From JABDNZ01 sp050049805 (GTDB lineage Bacteria; Gemmatimonadota; Gemmatimonadetes; Longimicrobiales; Gaopeijiaceae): a stretch of 14,397 nucleotides of DNA. Every line of letters starts with the position of its first letter. Position 1 is the first letter of the stretch. Positions 1 through 7,472 of the stretch are shown in pieces. The stretch spans positions 1 to 14,397 of the forward strand of contig JASFVN010000090.1 in NCBI GenBank assembly GCA_050049805.1, written 5' to 3'. Made by a program: the position numbers and the translations under genes. The notes beneath the pieces are model-generated. The model searched no databases and was not told where the DNA came from. It was given only the letters and a program-made list of their open reading frames with translations.

Positions 1-446
1 CTTCGTAACATGAAGTCGTACACCCAGATACGACCGTCTGCGCTGCTTCCCATAGCCGAGAGCCCCTGAAACTCCGCCGGGCCCTCTCCCGGCCCCCCGA
101 AGGCCGCCGTGAGACGTCCGTCTGAGCTGAAGAAACGGACATTCTGATATCCGAAATCGGCCACTACCACGCCCCCATCCACAAGGAGCGCGGCCCCGGT
201 CACCCCATCGAATTGGTAGTCCGGGTCCCCCTGCAAGACGCCGATCCGGAGGAGGGGTTCCGCCCCGATCCTCCTTCCCTCGTCGGGGGCCCAGCCGGGT
301 CGGTAGCTTTCCACCACCTCCACGCCCGAGCTGTCACGTACCGTAAACGCAGGAGGTTCGCCGGCCCCCCCGCAGGACGCTGCGGCCATGGCCCCAAAGA
401 ACGTCAGGAAAACCCAACCCCGTCTTCCGCAAATCAAATCATCCAT
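1..446 (-). CDS. Propeller-type lipoprotein, N-terminal part (cut by left window edge)
   Basis: The frame is open from an ATG at 446 to the window edge, so about 148 residues are visible and the C-terminus is missing. A clear ribosome site (GGGAGGT) lies just before the ATG. The N-terminus has basic residues (GRRG), a hydrophobic stretch and the lipobox-like AAASC (Cys about residue 25), so an outer-envelope lipoprotein is expected. After it come TVRDSSGVEVVES and repeated short strands (VVVADFGYQNVRFFSSDGR, then ADGRIWVYD), the pattern of NHL/6-bladed beta-propeller proteins that are very numerous in Gemmatimonadota. No enzymatic residues can be assigned; such proteins are usually of unknown function. 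It lies 103 bases downstream of the prolyl oligopeptidase gene, on the same strand, and could share its transcript. The gene call is firm, the family call moderately so. Confidence 0.8.
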   Translation of the reverse strand, partial: MDDLICGRRGWVFLTFFGAMAAASCGGAGEPPAFTVRDSSGVEVVESYRPGWAPDEGRRIGAEPLLRIGVLQGDPDYQFDGVTGAALLVDGGVVVADFGYQNVRFFSSDGRLTAAFGGPGEGPAEFQGLSAMGSSADGRIWVYDFMLR

Positions 447-549
447 TCCTACCTCCCGTACCGGCAAGCCTGGTCCCGTTTCGTTTCCCCTTGGGAGACG
501 ATGGAACACTGGGCACCGTTACCTCCGGGCCAGCACGGACGTGGTCCCG

Positions 550-2676
550 TCAAAAATCCAGAGCCCACCGAAGGAACGCCCATGCATCCGCCACCTCCTC
601 GATCCGCATCCACGTCGGCTTTCCGGCTCCATGCCCCGCCCGGGTCTCCACCCTCATGAGGATGGGGTTCTCACACCCCTGGGCGTGTTGAAGAGCCGCG
701 GCGAACTTGAAGCTGTTCCAGGGCACGACACGGTCGTCCCGGTCCGCCGTGGTGGCGAGGGTCGGGGGATAGCAGGTCCCATCCTCCACGTTATGGTAGG
801 GCGAATAGGCATACAGGGCCCTGAACTCCTCCTCGTTCTCACTGAGCCCGTAGTCGCTGGACCACTGCCGGGCGTTGAGGCTGGCCGTGTGGTACCGGAG
901 CATGTCCAGGACCCCCACCGCGGGAAGGGCGGCGCCGAAGAGTTCCGGCCGCTGTGTCAGGACCGCCCCCACCAGCAACCCGCCGTTGCTCCCGCCTTGG
1001 ATGGCCAGGCGGGGCGTGGAGGTATAGCCCTCCTCCATCAGGTACTCCGCAGCGGCGATGAAGTCGTCGAAGACGTTCTGCTTCCGGGTCTTCGTGCCCG
1101 CCAGATGCCACTCCTCCCCGTATTCCCCTCCCCCTCTGAGGTTCGCATGGGCAAAGATCCCCCCCATCTCCAGCCACACCAGCCGGTCGACCCTGAAGGA
1201 AGGGGTCTGGGAGCTGTTGAACCCCCCGTAACCATACAGGAGCGTTGGATTCTGGCCGTTCTTCTCCAGCCCGACCTTGTAGGTGAGGAACATGGGGACC
1301 CGAGTCCCGTCGACGCTGTTGTAGAAGACCTGAACGGTCTCGTACTCGTCGGGGTTCAGGTCGATCTCGGTCTCCCGATAGACCGACGCCTCCCCGGTCA
1401 CCACATCGTAGCGATAGATCGTGGGGGGTACCGTATAGCTCTGGAAGGAATAAAAGGTCTCTGAGTCGTCGGCGTGGCCGCCGAATCCGCTGGCCGTACC
1501 GATTCCCGGCAACGCAACGTCCCTGAGGACCTCGCCATCCGCGGAGAAGAGGCGAATCAGGGTTTTCGCATCCTCCATGTACCGGGCCACGAAAACACCC
1601 CCGACGTAGGACGCGGAAAGGAGAGTTTCCTGGGTCTGCGGGATGATGTCGCGCCAGGCCGAAGGTTCCGGATCCCGGATGTCCACAGCCAGAACGCGGT
1701 TCCGGGGAGCGCCGTTATTGGTGTGGAAGTAGAAGACGGGGCCGTCGTTTCCGATGAAGGAGTACAGGGCGTCCCATTCGTCCAGGAGCCTGACCACACC
1801 CCCGTTGGGAGCCCCAAGGTCCAGGTAATAGACTCCGTTTTCGTTGTATCCCTCGGAAATCTCGATGATCAGGTACCGTCCGTCCTCCGTCACCGAGGCA
1901 TATGGATTCCTGCTCTCCGAGTCCTCCACACCGTAGACGAGCCCGTCTTCGCTCTGATTCGTTCCCACCTCATGGAAATAGACCTTCACCTGGGCCTGTC
2001 CGTCTCCCTCCCCGTCCGGCCCCACCGGATACCGTGAGTAGAAGAAGCCCGAGCCGTTGGGGAGCCAGGAGGCCGACGTGAACTTCGTGTAGGCAACGGC
2101 ATCGGGGAGATCCTCCGCAGTGGCCACATCCCTCACGTGCCAGGTGTTCCAATCTGTACCCCCGTCGGAGGTGGCGTAGGCGATATATCGGCCGTCGGGA
2201 CTCACGCTCATTCCCGCCAGGGCGATGGTGGCGTCCTCGCTGAACTCGTTTGGGTCTATGAGGACCCTGGCCTCCCCGTCCAGGCTTTCGGCCACGAACA
2301 CGACATCCTGATCTTGAAGTCCGTCGTTCCGGGTGAAGAAGTACAGGTCTCCCTCCTTCATGGGGATCCCGAAGCGCTCATAGTTCCAGAGTTCCGTCAG
2401 ACGCTGCTGAATGCCCTCGTGGCCGGGCATGGCCTCAAGAAATGGAACTGAAATTTCATTCTGTTTTTGCACCCACTCTGCCAACTCCGGAGCCTCCAGG
2501 TCCTCCATCCACCGGTAAGGATCTTCCACCACAGTACCGAAGTAATCGTCGGTATGATCGACGCGGCGGGTGTCCGGATAGTCCAGTGGGAGATCCGGCC
2601 CCACTTCCTGGCAACCGCTGAAGGCAAAGAGCAAGAGAGAGAAAAATGCGGCGGCCAGAGGGCGAGCAGGCGACAT
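550..2676 (-). CDS. Prolyl oligopeptidase (S9A family), predicted lipoprotein
   Basis: A 708-residue serine peptidase that in this family cleaves short proline-containing peptides after Pro. Residues 1-22 form a lipoprotein signal ending FSGC (Cys22), so the enzyme is predicted to be exported and lipid-anchored, whereas classic prolyl oligopeptidases are cytosolic. Residues about 30-100 fit the N-terminal segment that packs on the catalytic domain, about 75-430 the beta-propeller (for example SPDGRYIAYATSDGG), and about 440-708 the alpha/beta-hydrolase domain. The triad is complete: Ser563 in GGSNGG, Asp in the DRDDRVVP motif (about 645-648) and His682 in RAGHGAGKP. Length is normal for S9A. 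An ATG twelve bases upstream (2688) overlaps the sequence ATGGAGG, which serves as the ribosome site for the ATG at 2676; the later start also gives the better signal peptide. It follows the two-helix membrane protein by 79 bases. Confidence 0.95.
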   Translation of the reverse strand: MSPARPLAAAFFSLLLFAFSGCQEVGPDLPLDYPDTRRVDHTDDYFGTVVEDPYRWMEDLEAPELAEWVQKQNEISVPFLEAMPGHEGIQQRLTELWNYERFGIPMKEGDLYFFTRNDGLQDQDVVFVAESLDGEARVLIDPNEFSEDATIALAGMSVSPDGRYIAYATSDGGTDWNTWHVRDVATAEDLPDAVAYTKFTSASWLPNGSGFFYSRYPVGPDGEGDGQAQVKVYFHEVGTNQSEDGLVYGVEDSESRNPYASVTEDGRYLIIEISEGYNENGVYYLDLGAPNGGVVRLLDEWDALYSFIGNDGPVFYFHTNNGAPRNRVLAVDIRDPEPSAWRDIIPQTQETLLSASYVGGVFVARYMEDAKTLIRLFSADGEVLRDVALPGIGTASGFGGHADDSETFYSFQSYTVPPTIYRYDVVTGEASVYRETEIDLNPDEYETVQVFYNSVDGTRVPMFLTYKVGLEKNGQNPTLLYGYGGFNSSQTPSFRVDRLVWLEMGGIFAHANLRGGGEYGEEWHLAGTKTRKQNVFDDFIAAAEYLMEEGYTSTPRLAIQGGSNGGLLVGAVLTQRPELFGAALPAVGVLDMLRYHTASLNARQWSSDYGLSENEEEFRALYAYSPYHNVEDGTCYPPTLATTADRDDRVVPWNSFKFAAALQHAQGCENPILMRVETRAGHGAGKPTWMRIEEVADAWAFLRWALDF

Positions 2677-2755
2677 TCGAGCCTCCATTGCAGGTGTTGA
2701 GAAGGGGGAATAGTGGAGGCGGATGGTCTGTGAGGCCAGGGGGGGTTGCCTACCG

Positions 2756-3502
2756 TCAGTCCTCGGAATCCTGGGATCCCGCCGGAAGGGCGGTCCTCTC
2801 CACCGCCACCGACACCCGATCCATGAGCCGGGTAAGGCGCTGGCGGAACTTCCTGGTACTGGATGACCAGATCGTCCGGGCTGTGAGGAAGCCGGCTCCC
2901 AGGGTGCCGGTCACCAGGGAGACAATCCCGGCGGCCGAGGTCGGCTCGAAGATGGCCCCCAGGACACCCACCAGGATCCCGGCTCCCATCATGGGGAAGA
3001 TGAAGGTCATTCCCCCGGCCGGGCCGCGATTCCCTACAATCTGGATGGACGTGCTGTCTCCCCTGGGGGAAATGTTCACGTTGATGGCGCTCAATTCCCC
3101 AACGGTTTTCCACTCCACCCCACCCAGGATCTCCGAAGCCTCCCCCTGATGTTCGGCGGCTCTCCGGATTTCCCCCAGAATCCGCCCCATTCCCTCGGCC
3201 GGGAGGGTCCCTGGAACCTCACAATCCAGGTGGTATTTGTCGGGGCCGCCGAAGATTGCCGCGGCCAAACCGGATTTTTCGTCCCAATCCAGGGCTCCCA
3301 TGATGGATGCGGCCCGGGTAACGGCCTTTGGATCGATTCCGGCCTCCGCCGCGATGGACCGGATTTCATCCAGGGTCAGGCCGCCGGCGCCGCCCTTGGC
3401 TGGGTGGGCACCTTCCGAGACCTGGATCTCCGAAGCCTTGCGGAGGATGAGGGCGAATTCTTCGTCCGAATATCGGCGTTTCTGCTGGTCGTCGTTGCTC
3501 AC
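2756..3502 (-). CDS. Hypothetical protein with two C-terminal membrane helices
   Basis: 248 residues from a GTG start. Residues about 10-68 form a helical N-terminal module (YSDEEFALILRKASEIQ, then LTLDEIRSIAAEAGIDPKAV) that I associate with uncharacterised Gemmatimonadota proteins. Residues about 85-158 are a mixed strand region with no known motif. Two hydrophobic helices follow at about 164-186 and 190-211, separated by a short EPTS turn, and then a basic amphipathic tail (STRKFRQRLTRLMDRV) expected in the cytoplasm. The frame stays open upstream into the previous gene, but GTG at 3502 with GGGAG 11 bases before it, right where family-like sequence begins, is the sensible start; GTG usage lowers certainty on that point. 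It lies 88 bases after the RdhA-like gene on the same strand. Function is unknown; a membrane-associated sensor or scaffold is only a guess. Confidence 0.8.
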   Translation of the reverse strand: MSNDDQQKRRYSDEEFALILRKASEIQVSEGAHPAKGGAGGLTLDEIRSIAAEAGIDPKAVTRAASIMGALDWDEKSGLAAAIFGGPDKYHLDCEVPGTLPAEGMGRILGEIRRAAEHQGEASEILGGVEWKTVGELSAINVNISPRGDSTSIQIVGNRGPAGGMTFIFPMMGAGILVGVLGAIFEPTSAAGIVSLVTGTLGAGFLTARTIWSSSTRKFRQRLTRLMDRVSVAVERTALPAGSQDSED

Positions 3503-3590
3503 TGCTAACCGGTCTCCCGAGTTCGGCTGTTCGTGCAAAGGGGGCTGGCTGTGTCGTCGCCAATCCATACGTCCCTGAGAGCTCGACGAT

Positions 3591-5045
3591 TCAGTCGGGA
3601 AACTCCATCCAACCGAGCTCCGGCTTCGCCGAGGGCCGACGGCCATAGACCAGATCCTCCAGGTACACAGCGGCTCTCCTGAATACCCAATTGTTGCCAA
3701 TACCCCACCGAACCAACGCATGGAGGGTGTTGTCCGGGTGCGAATAGGGGCAAACGGCCATGCATCGGGCACAGTCGGTGCCCAGGCGGCCCCAGAGGGT
3801 GAAACAGGCTTCGTGGTCGATGGTCCACCGTTTTATGCCGTTCTCGTCCTCCTCCGGATCATTGAAGGAGATGGCTCGGGCCGGGCAACACTCGGCGCAC
3901 TTCTTACACTGCCGACAGAAATCCAGGGTCGTGGGATCCCGAAAAGGACGGTCCGGAAACATATCGAGGTCGGTCGTAACGACGGCAATACGGACCCTGG
4001 GACCGAGTCTGGGGGTCATGAGGAGGCCCATACGGCCCAACTCCCCCAGACCGGCATCTCGAGCCACCAGAGGGCAAATAACGCGGTAATTCCCATCGAT
4101 GTGGGCTCGGGCCCTGTAGCCAAGGCGTCGGATCAGATCGGCCAACTGCACGGCCATGATGCCACCCCGGAGGTACTGGAGGGCCGATTCCATGGCCGTG
4201 GGGCACCGGGGAGCCCGGTCCACCATCTCCTTGTCCATCTCAACGGTGAGAGCCAGGGCAAAAGTGTGGTCCAGGACCACATCCCGGCCGTAATCCGGCC
4301 CCCGGCCCACGTGGGTGTAGAGATGGTAGTCTTTCAACTCGGTTACTCCCACGGAATGGGCGCCCATCTTCAGGGTCCATGCCTTCAGAAACCTCGTGAT
4401 GGCCTGGGGATCCTGGTCTGAAGGCAGGTCTTCCTCCCCACCCACCACCCCCTCGCCACCGAGCTTGGTTTTCGCAGCCTCCCCCGCATCGGCGCCCCCC
4501 TCCCGCCAACCCGACTCTCCCCCCTCCACGAAGGGCCGAAGGAGTTCCGTGGCCCAAAACGCTGCATCGGCGGCAGCGAACCCCTGTTGGTGAAAATGGG
4601 CCGCATCCGGGGACAAGAGACCCGGCTCCTCCCTGAAGGCATCGTCCAGATCTCTTTTTCCGGGCCTTCGTTGATAGTACTCCTCGAACCGCCGGGTCCC
4701 CGGCACGAGAGTGGCCCGGGAAAACATGATGTCCCGCTCGTCGACGCCTCTGACCGGAGTGCCCACGCTCAGCAGCTCCCTGGCCTTGAGGGGAAGGAGT
4801 AGAGCCAAAGCCACCCATACCCCCGCCAGGACCAGAAAAACAGAAAGTCCCACGCCCACGGCGCCGCCCACCAGCATGGGGAGGTAAAAAGGAAGGGGAA
4901 GAACAAGCGCCATAAGTCCCAGTCGGACCATGGCTTGCCCCTCTCCCTCTGCGGTTGATACAAAGACGGACCAGAGAAAGAAGAGGAAGAGCAGGCCTCC
5001 CATGGCACCGGACACCAGGGGGAGAGCCCAGAGGACGGCTTCCAT
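3591..5045 (-). CDS. Reductive-dehalogenase-like protein with N-terminal membrane anchor
   Basis: 484 residues. Residues 5-29, 42-59 and 62-86 are three hydrophobic helices. After them KARELL and DERDIMFSR begin a soluble domain with RdhA character (YYQRRPGKRDLDDAFREEPG, then GLGELGRMGLLMTPRLGPR at about 332-350, a corrinoid-domain signature). Two [4Fe-4S] motifs follow: C377-x2-C380-x2-C383-x3-C387-P and C414-x10-C425-x2-C428-x3-C432-P, the latter within the typical W...DCARCMAVCPYS. In the family, a cobalamin takes electrons from the clusters to reduce a carbon-halogen bond. There is no Tat signal, unlike respiratory RdhA; the basic KAR after helix 3 suggests the catalytic part faces the cytoplasm. 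ATG at 5045 is chosen because GAGGAG lies 8 bases upstream; a GTG at 5054 is the alternative. It starts 18 bases after the PLP enzyme gene. Epoxyqueuosine reductase (QueG) is a relative but lacks these helices. The substrate is unknown. Confidence 0.85.
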   Translation of the reverse strand: MEAVLWALPLVSGAMGGLLFLFFLWSVFVSTAEGEGQAMVRLGLMALVLPLPFYLPMLVGGAVGVGLSVFLVLAGVWVALALLLPLKARELLSVGTPVRGVDERDIMFSRATLVPGTRRFEEYYQRRPGKRDLDDAFREEPGLLSPDAAHFHQQGFAAADAAFWATELLRPFVEGGESGWREGGADAGEAAKTKLGGEGVVGGEEDLPSDQDPQAITRFLKAWTLKMGAHSVGVTELKDYHLYTHVGRGPDYGRDVVLDHTFALALTVEMDKEMVDRAPRCPTAMESALQYLRGGIMAVQLADLIRRLGYRARAHIDGNYRVICPLVARDAGLGELGRMGLLMTPRLGPRVRIAVVTTDLDMFPDRPFRDPTTLDFCRQCKKCAECCPARAISFNDPEEDENGIKRWTIDHEACFTLWGRLGTDCARCMAVCPYSHPDNTLHALVRWGIGNNWVFRRAAVYLEDLVYGRRPSAKPELGWMEFPD

Positions 5046-5063
5046 GCTCAGCACTCCTCTGGC

Positions 5064-6386
5064 TTAGGCATGGCCTGCCATTGCACCCACAGCGGTTTCC
5101 ACCTCCGCCATGGTATTGTAGAGGTGGGGGGAAAGGCGTATGCCATCGAAGACCCCTCCCATGGAAGCGCATCCGAGGCGGTGCGTCTCATAAACCGCCT
5201 GAAAAACCTCCGGATGCCTTCCCCGGGGGAGCGCGAAGACGACAACTCCTCCCGAGAGCTCCTGCGACCTGGGGGTATGAAACCGGATCCCTGGCACGGC
5301 ATCCGCCAATCCGTCTTTCACCGCCGCCGCCAGATCCCGGACCCGGGCCTCGATGGCCGATGGCCCGATGGACTCGTGGAACGCCACCGCAGTGGCCATG
5401 GTGACTACCGCCGCATCGTCCCGTTGACCCATGTTCTCAAACTTCTGGGCGCCATTGAGCTCGGCGTCTTCCCACCCCACACCGACGTCGCTGGGCCAAA
5501 GGCGCTCCTGGCTCTCCTCTCGGACAAACATGAGCCCTGCCTCCTTCGGACCCACAAACCACTTGTGAGAGCTCCCGGTGAAGAAATCGCATCCCATGTC
5601 GTGAAGGTCCAGGTCGAAAGCGCCGAAGGTCTGAGCCCCGTCCACCAGGGTGAGGACGCCTCGATCCCTGGCCTCTCGGCAGAGCTCCTTCGCCGGGAGG
5701 CCCACGCCAGAAACGTTCGAGACATGGCTGAAGGAAAGGACCCTGGTGCGATTCGTGAGAGCACCGGCGAACGCCGAGATCAGTTCCGCAGCATCCTCCG
5801 ACCCCGGGGGCGTGGTGACACGCCGAACCGAGAACCCCCGGCGCCTCGCGCGAACGTCCCAGGAGATGTTGTTGGTGGGGTGGTTCTGGTCCCAGAGGAC
5901 GACCTCATCCCCCGGGCCGAGATCCAGGCCGTTCACAACGCTGTTGTTGCCCTCCGAGGTATTCCGGGTTATGGCAATCTCCTCGGGCAGAGCACCAAGG
6001 TAGTCCGCCAGGGACCGCCGAGCCTCCTCCTTCATCTCACCGAACTTGCCCCTGTTCTGAAAGGAGGCGTCCCGGTTCACGTCCCGTGTATACCGGAAGA
6101 CGGCCTCCTGCACGGGATAGGGGGAGGGACAGAGGTTCGCCGCGTTCAGGAGGATCAGACCAGGCGCGATGGAGAACTGGTCCTTCACCCTCCTCCAGTA
6201 TGCCTCGTCCTGGGGCCCCTGGATCTCCTCCATCCCTTCACGTTCTGGGAAAATTCCGGCCCCTGATCGTGACGAACCTTTCGCCTCGGGTTTTTCGGCT
6301 GCCTGCAGCCAGGCGGGACAAGCAAGGGTGGCTGCGCCGCTACCCAGAAGCTGGGAGAGGAACCGCCGTCGGTCGGAAGTGGCCAT
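5064..6386 (-). CDS. Tat-exported class-V PLP-dependent aminotransferase/epimerase-like enzyme
   Basis: 440 residues of fold-type I, class V (isopenicillin N epimerase/cysteine desulfurase-like). Residues 5-30 are a twin-arginine signal (DRRRFLSQLLG, hydrophobic stretch, LQA-A cleavage site), so the enzyme should be folded with PLP in the cytoplasm and then exported. The catalytic core is intact: N-terminal NTSEGNN phosphate-binding region (about 142-148), Asp249 in LVDGAQTFG that binds the pyridine nitrogen, Lys275 in GSSHKWFVGPKEAG that forms the Schiff base, and Arg417 in GIRLSPHLYNT for the substrate carboxylate. Cys406 falls near the position of the catalytic Cys of group II cysteine desulfurases, but its context differs, so desulfurase activity is not claimed. 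The ATG at 6386 follows a strong GAGGAGGT; the open frame continues to 6512 without family-like sequence. It is the first gene of the leftward unit. Substrate is unknown. Confidence 0.9.
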   Translation of the reverse strand: MATSDRRRFLSQLLGSGAATLACPAWLQAAEKPEAKGSSRSGAGIFPEREGMEEIQGPQDEAYWRRVKDQFSIAPGLILLNAANLCPSPYPVQEAVFRYTRDVNRDASFQNRGKFGEMKEEARRSLADYLGALPEEIAITRNTSEGNNSVVNGLDLGPGDEVVLWDQNHPTNNISWDVRARRRGFSVRRVTTPPGSEDAAELISAFAGALTNRTRVLSFSHVSNVSGVGLPAKELCREARDRGVLTLVDGAQTFGAFDLDLHDMGCDFFTGSSHKWFVGPKEAGLMFVREESQERLWPSDVGVGWEDAELNGAQKFENMGQRDDAAVVTMATAVAFHESIGPSAIEARVRDLAAAVKDGLADAVPGIRFHTPRSQELSGGVVVFALPRGRHPEVFQAVYETHRLGCASMGGVFDGIRLSPHLYNTMAEVETAVGAMAGHA

Positions 6387-6510
6387 GGTACCTCCTCGTT
6401 CCCTGGAACCGATCCGCTCCAAGAAGATAGGTCGGCGCTGGTAACCAGACCAATCCAGCCCGAAACCGCCCTCCCTGAAAAAGCCAGGCGAGTCACCCCG
6501 GCGCTGGAAC

Positions 6511-6556
6511 ACTTGGTTTATCGTTTTTCAATATATACTTTATGTTTATCAATAAA
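6511..6556 (+). promoter_or_regulatory. AT-rich promoter with direct-repeat operator before the DUF2975/HTH pair
   Basis: This short AT-rich block stands out from its GC-rich surroundings and separates the leftward unit from the rightward gene pair. A -10-like TATACT lies at 6534-6539; the matching -35 (ACTTGG at 6511, 17-base spacer) is weak, which suits regulated expression. Two copies of GTTTwTCAATAwA lie at 6523-6535 and 6544-6556 (11 of 13 identical), 21 bp apart start to start, that is two helical turns, on either side of the -10. The second copy also contains the near-palindrome TTTATCAATAAA, and a partial copy GTTTATC occurs at 6516. The HTH product encoded downstream is the obvious candidate to bind. 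The minus-strand gene at 6386 may also have its promoter here, but I cannot pick its boxes. Confidence 0.5.
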
Positions 6557-6567
6557 TGGAGGGAACC

Positions 6568-7191
6568 ATGGTATCTGAACTGAAAACCCTTGGCCGGCGT
6601 GGGCTGGCGCGAGGCTTGAGAATCTGGTTGGACGTCCTTCTGGGGATTCTACTCCTGGCGGCCGTCACCATCATCGTTGTCTGGCCCCTCCTGAGTTGGG
6701 CCGGGCACGAGACCTATCATATCACGGTTCCCGTGACGGTGGATCAGACCGCCCTCATTCCCCCGGGAGAGTACGAGGGATTGTCCCTGGCCGAGACCAT
6801 GGGTGAGTTGGAGTACGTCCCGGAAACCCTTCCGCCGAAGCTGGCCTTCTGGGCTTTCTCGGTGGTAGTATTCGTGGTCATCCTGTACGGGCTCCTCCTT
6901 CTACGGCGAATCCTGGCCACGACGGCTCAAGGCTTCCCTTTTCATCCTGAGAACCCCAAGCGTCTGAACCACCTGGGCTGGCTGATTCTGGTCAGTACGG
7001 TTCTTGCCGCCGCCGCCGAGTTCTGGGGAGGCGTGTGGGCCCTTTCCAATCCGAAGTTGGCCGAGTTGCCCCTTTCACCCAGCATTCAACTGGATCAAGC
7101 CTGGCTCTTCTTCGGCCTCCTGGTCCTGGTGCTGGCCGCTATCTGGAAAGAGGCTGTCCGAATGGCGGAAGACCAGTCGTTGACGGTTTGA
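6568..7191 (+). CDS. DUF2975 family membrane protein
   Basis: 207 residues with four predicted membrane helices at about 19-44, 92-114, 136-158 and 177-194. The family hallmarks are present: GFPFHPENPKRLNHLGWLIL before helix 3 and the C-terminal EDQSLTV. The family has no settled function; it is regularly found directly before a small YozG-like HTH regulator, as here, and the pair is thought to act as a membrane-linked regulatory unit. ATG at 6568 is preceded by GGAGGG with four bases between; an in-frame ATG at 6556 is part of that ribosome site and is rejected as the start. Thirteen bases separate its stop from the HTH gene. An extracytoplasmic loop of about 45 residues sits between helices 1 and 2 and could be a ligand-sensing part, which is inference. 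Confidence 0.9.
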   Translation: MVSELKTLGRRGLARGLRIWLDVLLGILLLAAVTIIVVWPLLSWAGHETYHITVPVTVDQTALIPPGEYEGLSLAETMGELEYVPETLPPKLAFWAFSVVVFVVILYGLLLLRRILATTAQGFPFHPENPKRLNHLGWLILVSTVLAAAAEFWGGVWALSNPKLAELPLSPSIQLDQAWLFFGLLVLVLAAIWKEAVRMAEDQSLTV

Positions 7192-7204
7192 GGGGGACCG
7201 ATCC

Positions 7205-7456
7205 ATGGCCATTCATGTGCACCTGGACCGGGTCCTGCTGGAACGGGGGATGAGCCTTACAGAACTGGCCGAGAAGGTCGGGATCGCCCTGCCCAACCTC
7301 TCGATCCTGAAAACCAACAAGGCCAGGGCTGTGAGGTTCTCCACCCTTTCGGCGATTTGTAGGGAGTTGGACTGCCAGCCTGGGGACATCCTCGTCTACG
7401 CCGAGGAAGATCCACTCGTCCAGGGGAACCCAAGCGAACCCATACGGGACGGTTAG
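7205..7456 (+). CDS. Small Cro/C1-type HTH regulator (YozG-like)
   Basis: 83 residues. The DNA-binding domain spans about 5-68: ERGMSLTELAEKVGI is helix 1-2, followed by a recognition helix at about ALPNLSILKTNKARAVR and a STLSAICRELDCQPGDIL tail, the layout of the HTH_26/YozG family. The last 15 residues are polar and probably disordered. GAGGGGG lies shortly before the ATG, partly overlapping the end of the DUF2975 gene, so both are almost certainly on one transcript. In this family the regulator commonly represses its own promoter; the direct repeats at 6523-6556 are the likely target. The gene converges with the DinB-like gene, leaving 16 bases between the two stop codons, and no terminator is visible there. 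Confidence 0.92.
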   Translation: MAIHVHLDRVLLERGMSLTELAEKVGIALPNLSILKTNKARAVRFSTLSAICRELDCQPGDILVYAEEDPLVQGNPSEPIRDG

Positions 7457-7472
7457 ATCGGAGGCCTGAACC

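Noticed and set aside
388..1464. Long plus-strand open frame (358 residues)
   Set aside because: It lies opposite the prolyl oligopeptidase gene, has no ribosome site and reads as proline/arginine-rich low-complexity sequence; a shadow of GC-rich coding DNA.
3591..5045. Epoxyqueuosine reductase (QueG) reading of the RdhA-like gene
   Set aside because: The membrane helices, the RdhA-like second cluster context and the lack of HEAT-type C-terminus argue against it, though the families are related.
5070..6266. Long plus-strand open frame (398 residues)
   Set aside because: Antisense to the intact PLP enzyme gene and without any recognisable motif.
6387..6510. Possible cobalamin riboswitch before the unit with the RdhA-like gene
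   Set aside because: No B12-box-like GCCACTG and no extended paired structure seen in the leader.
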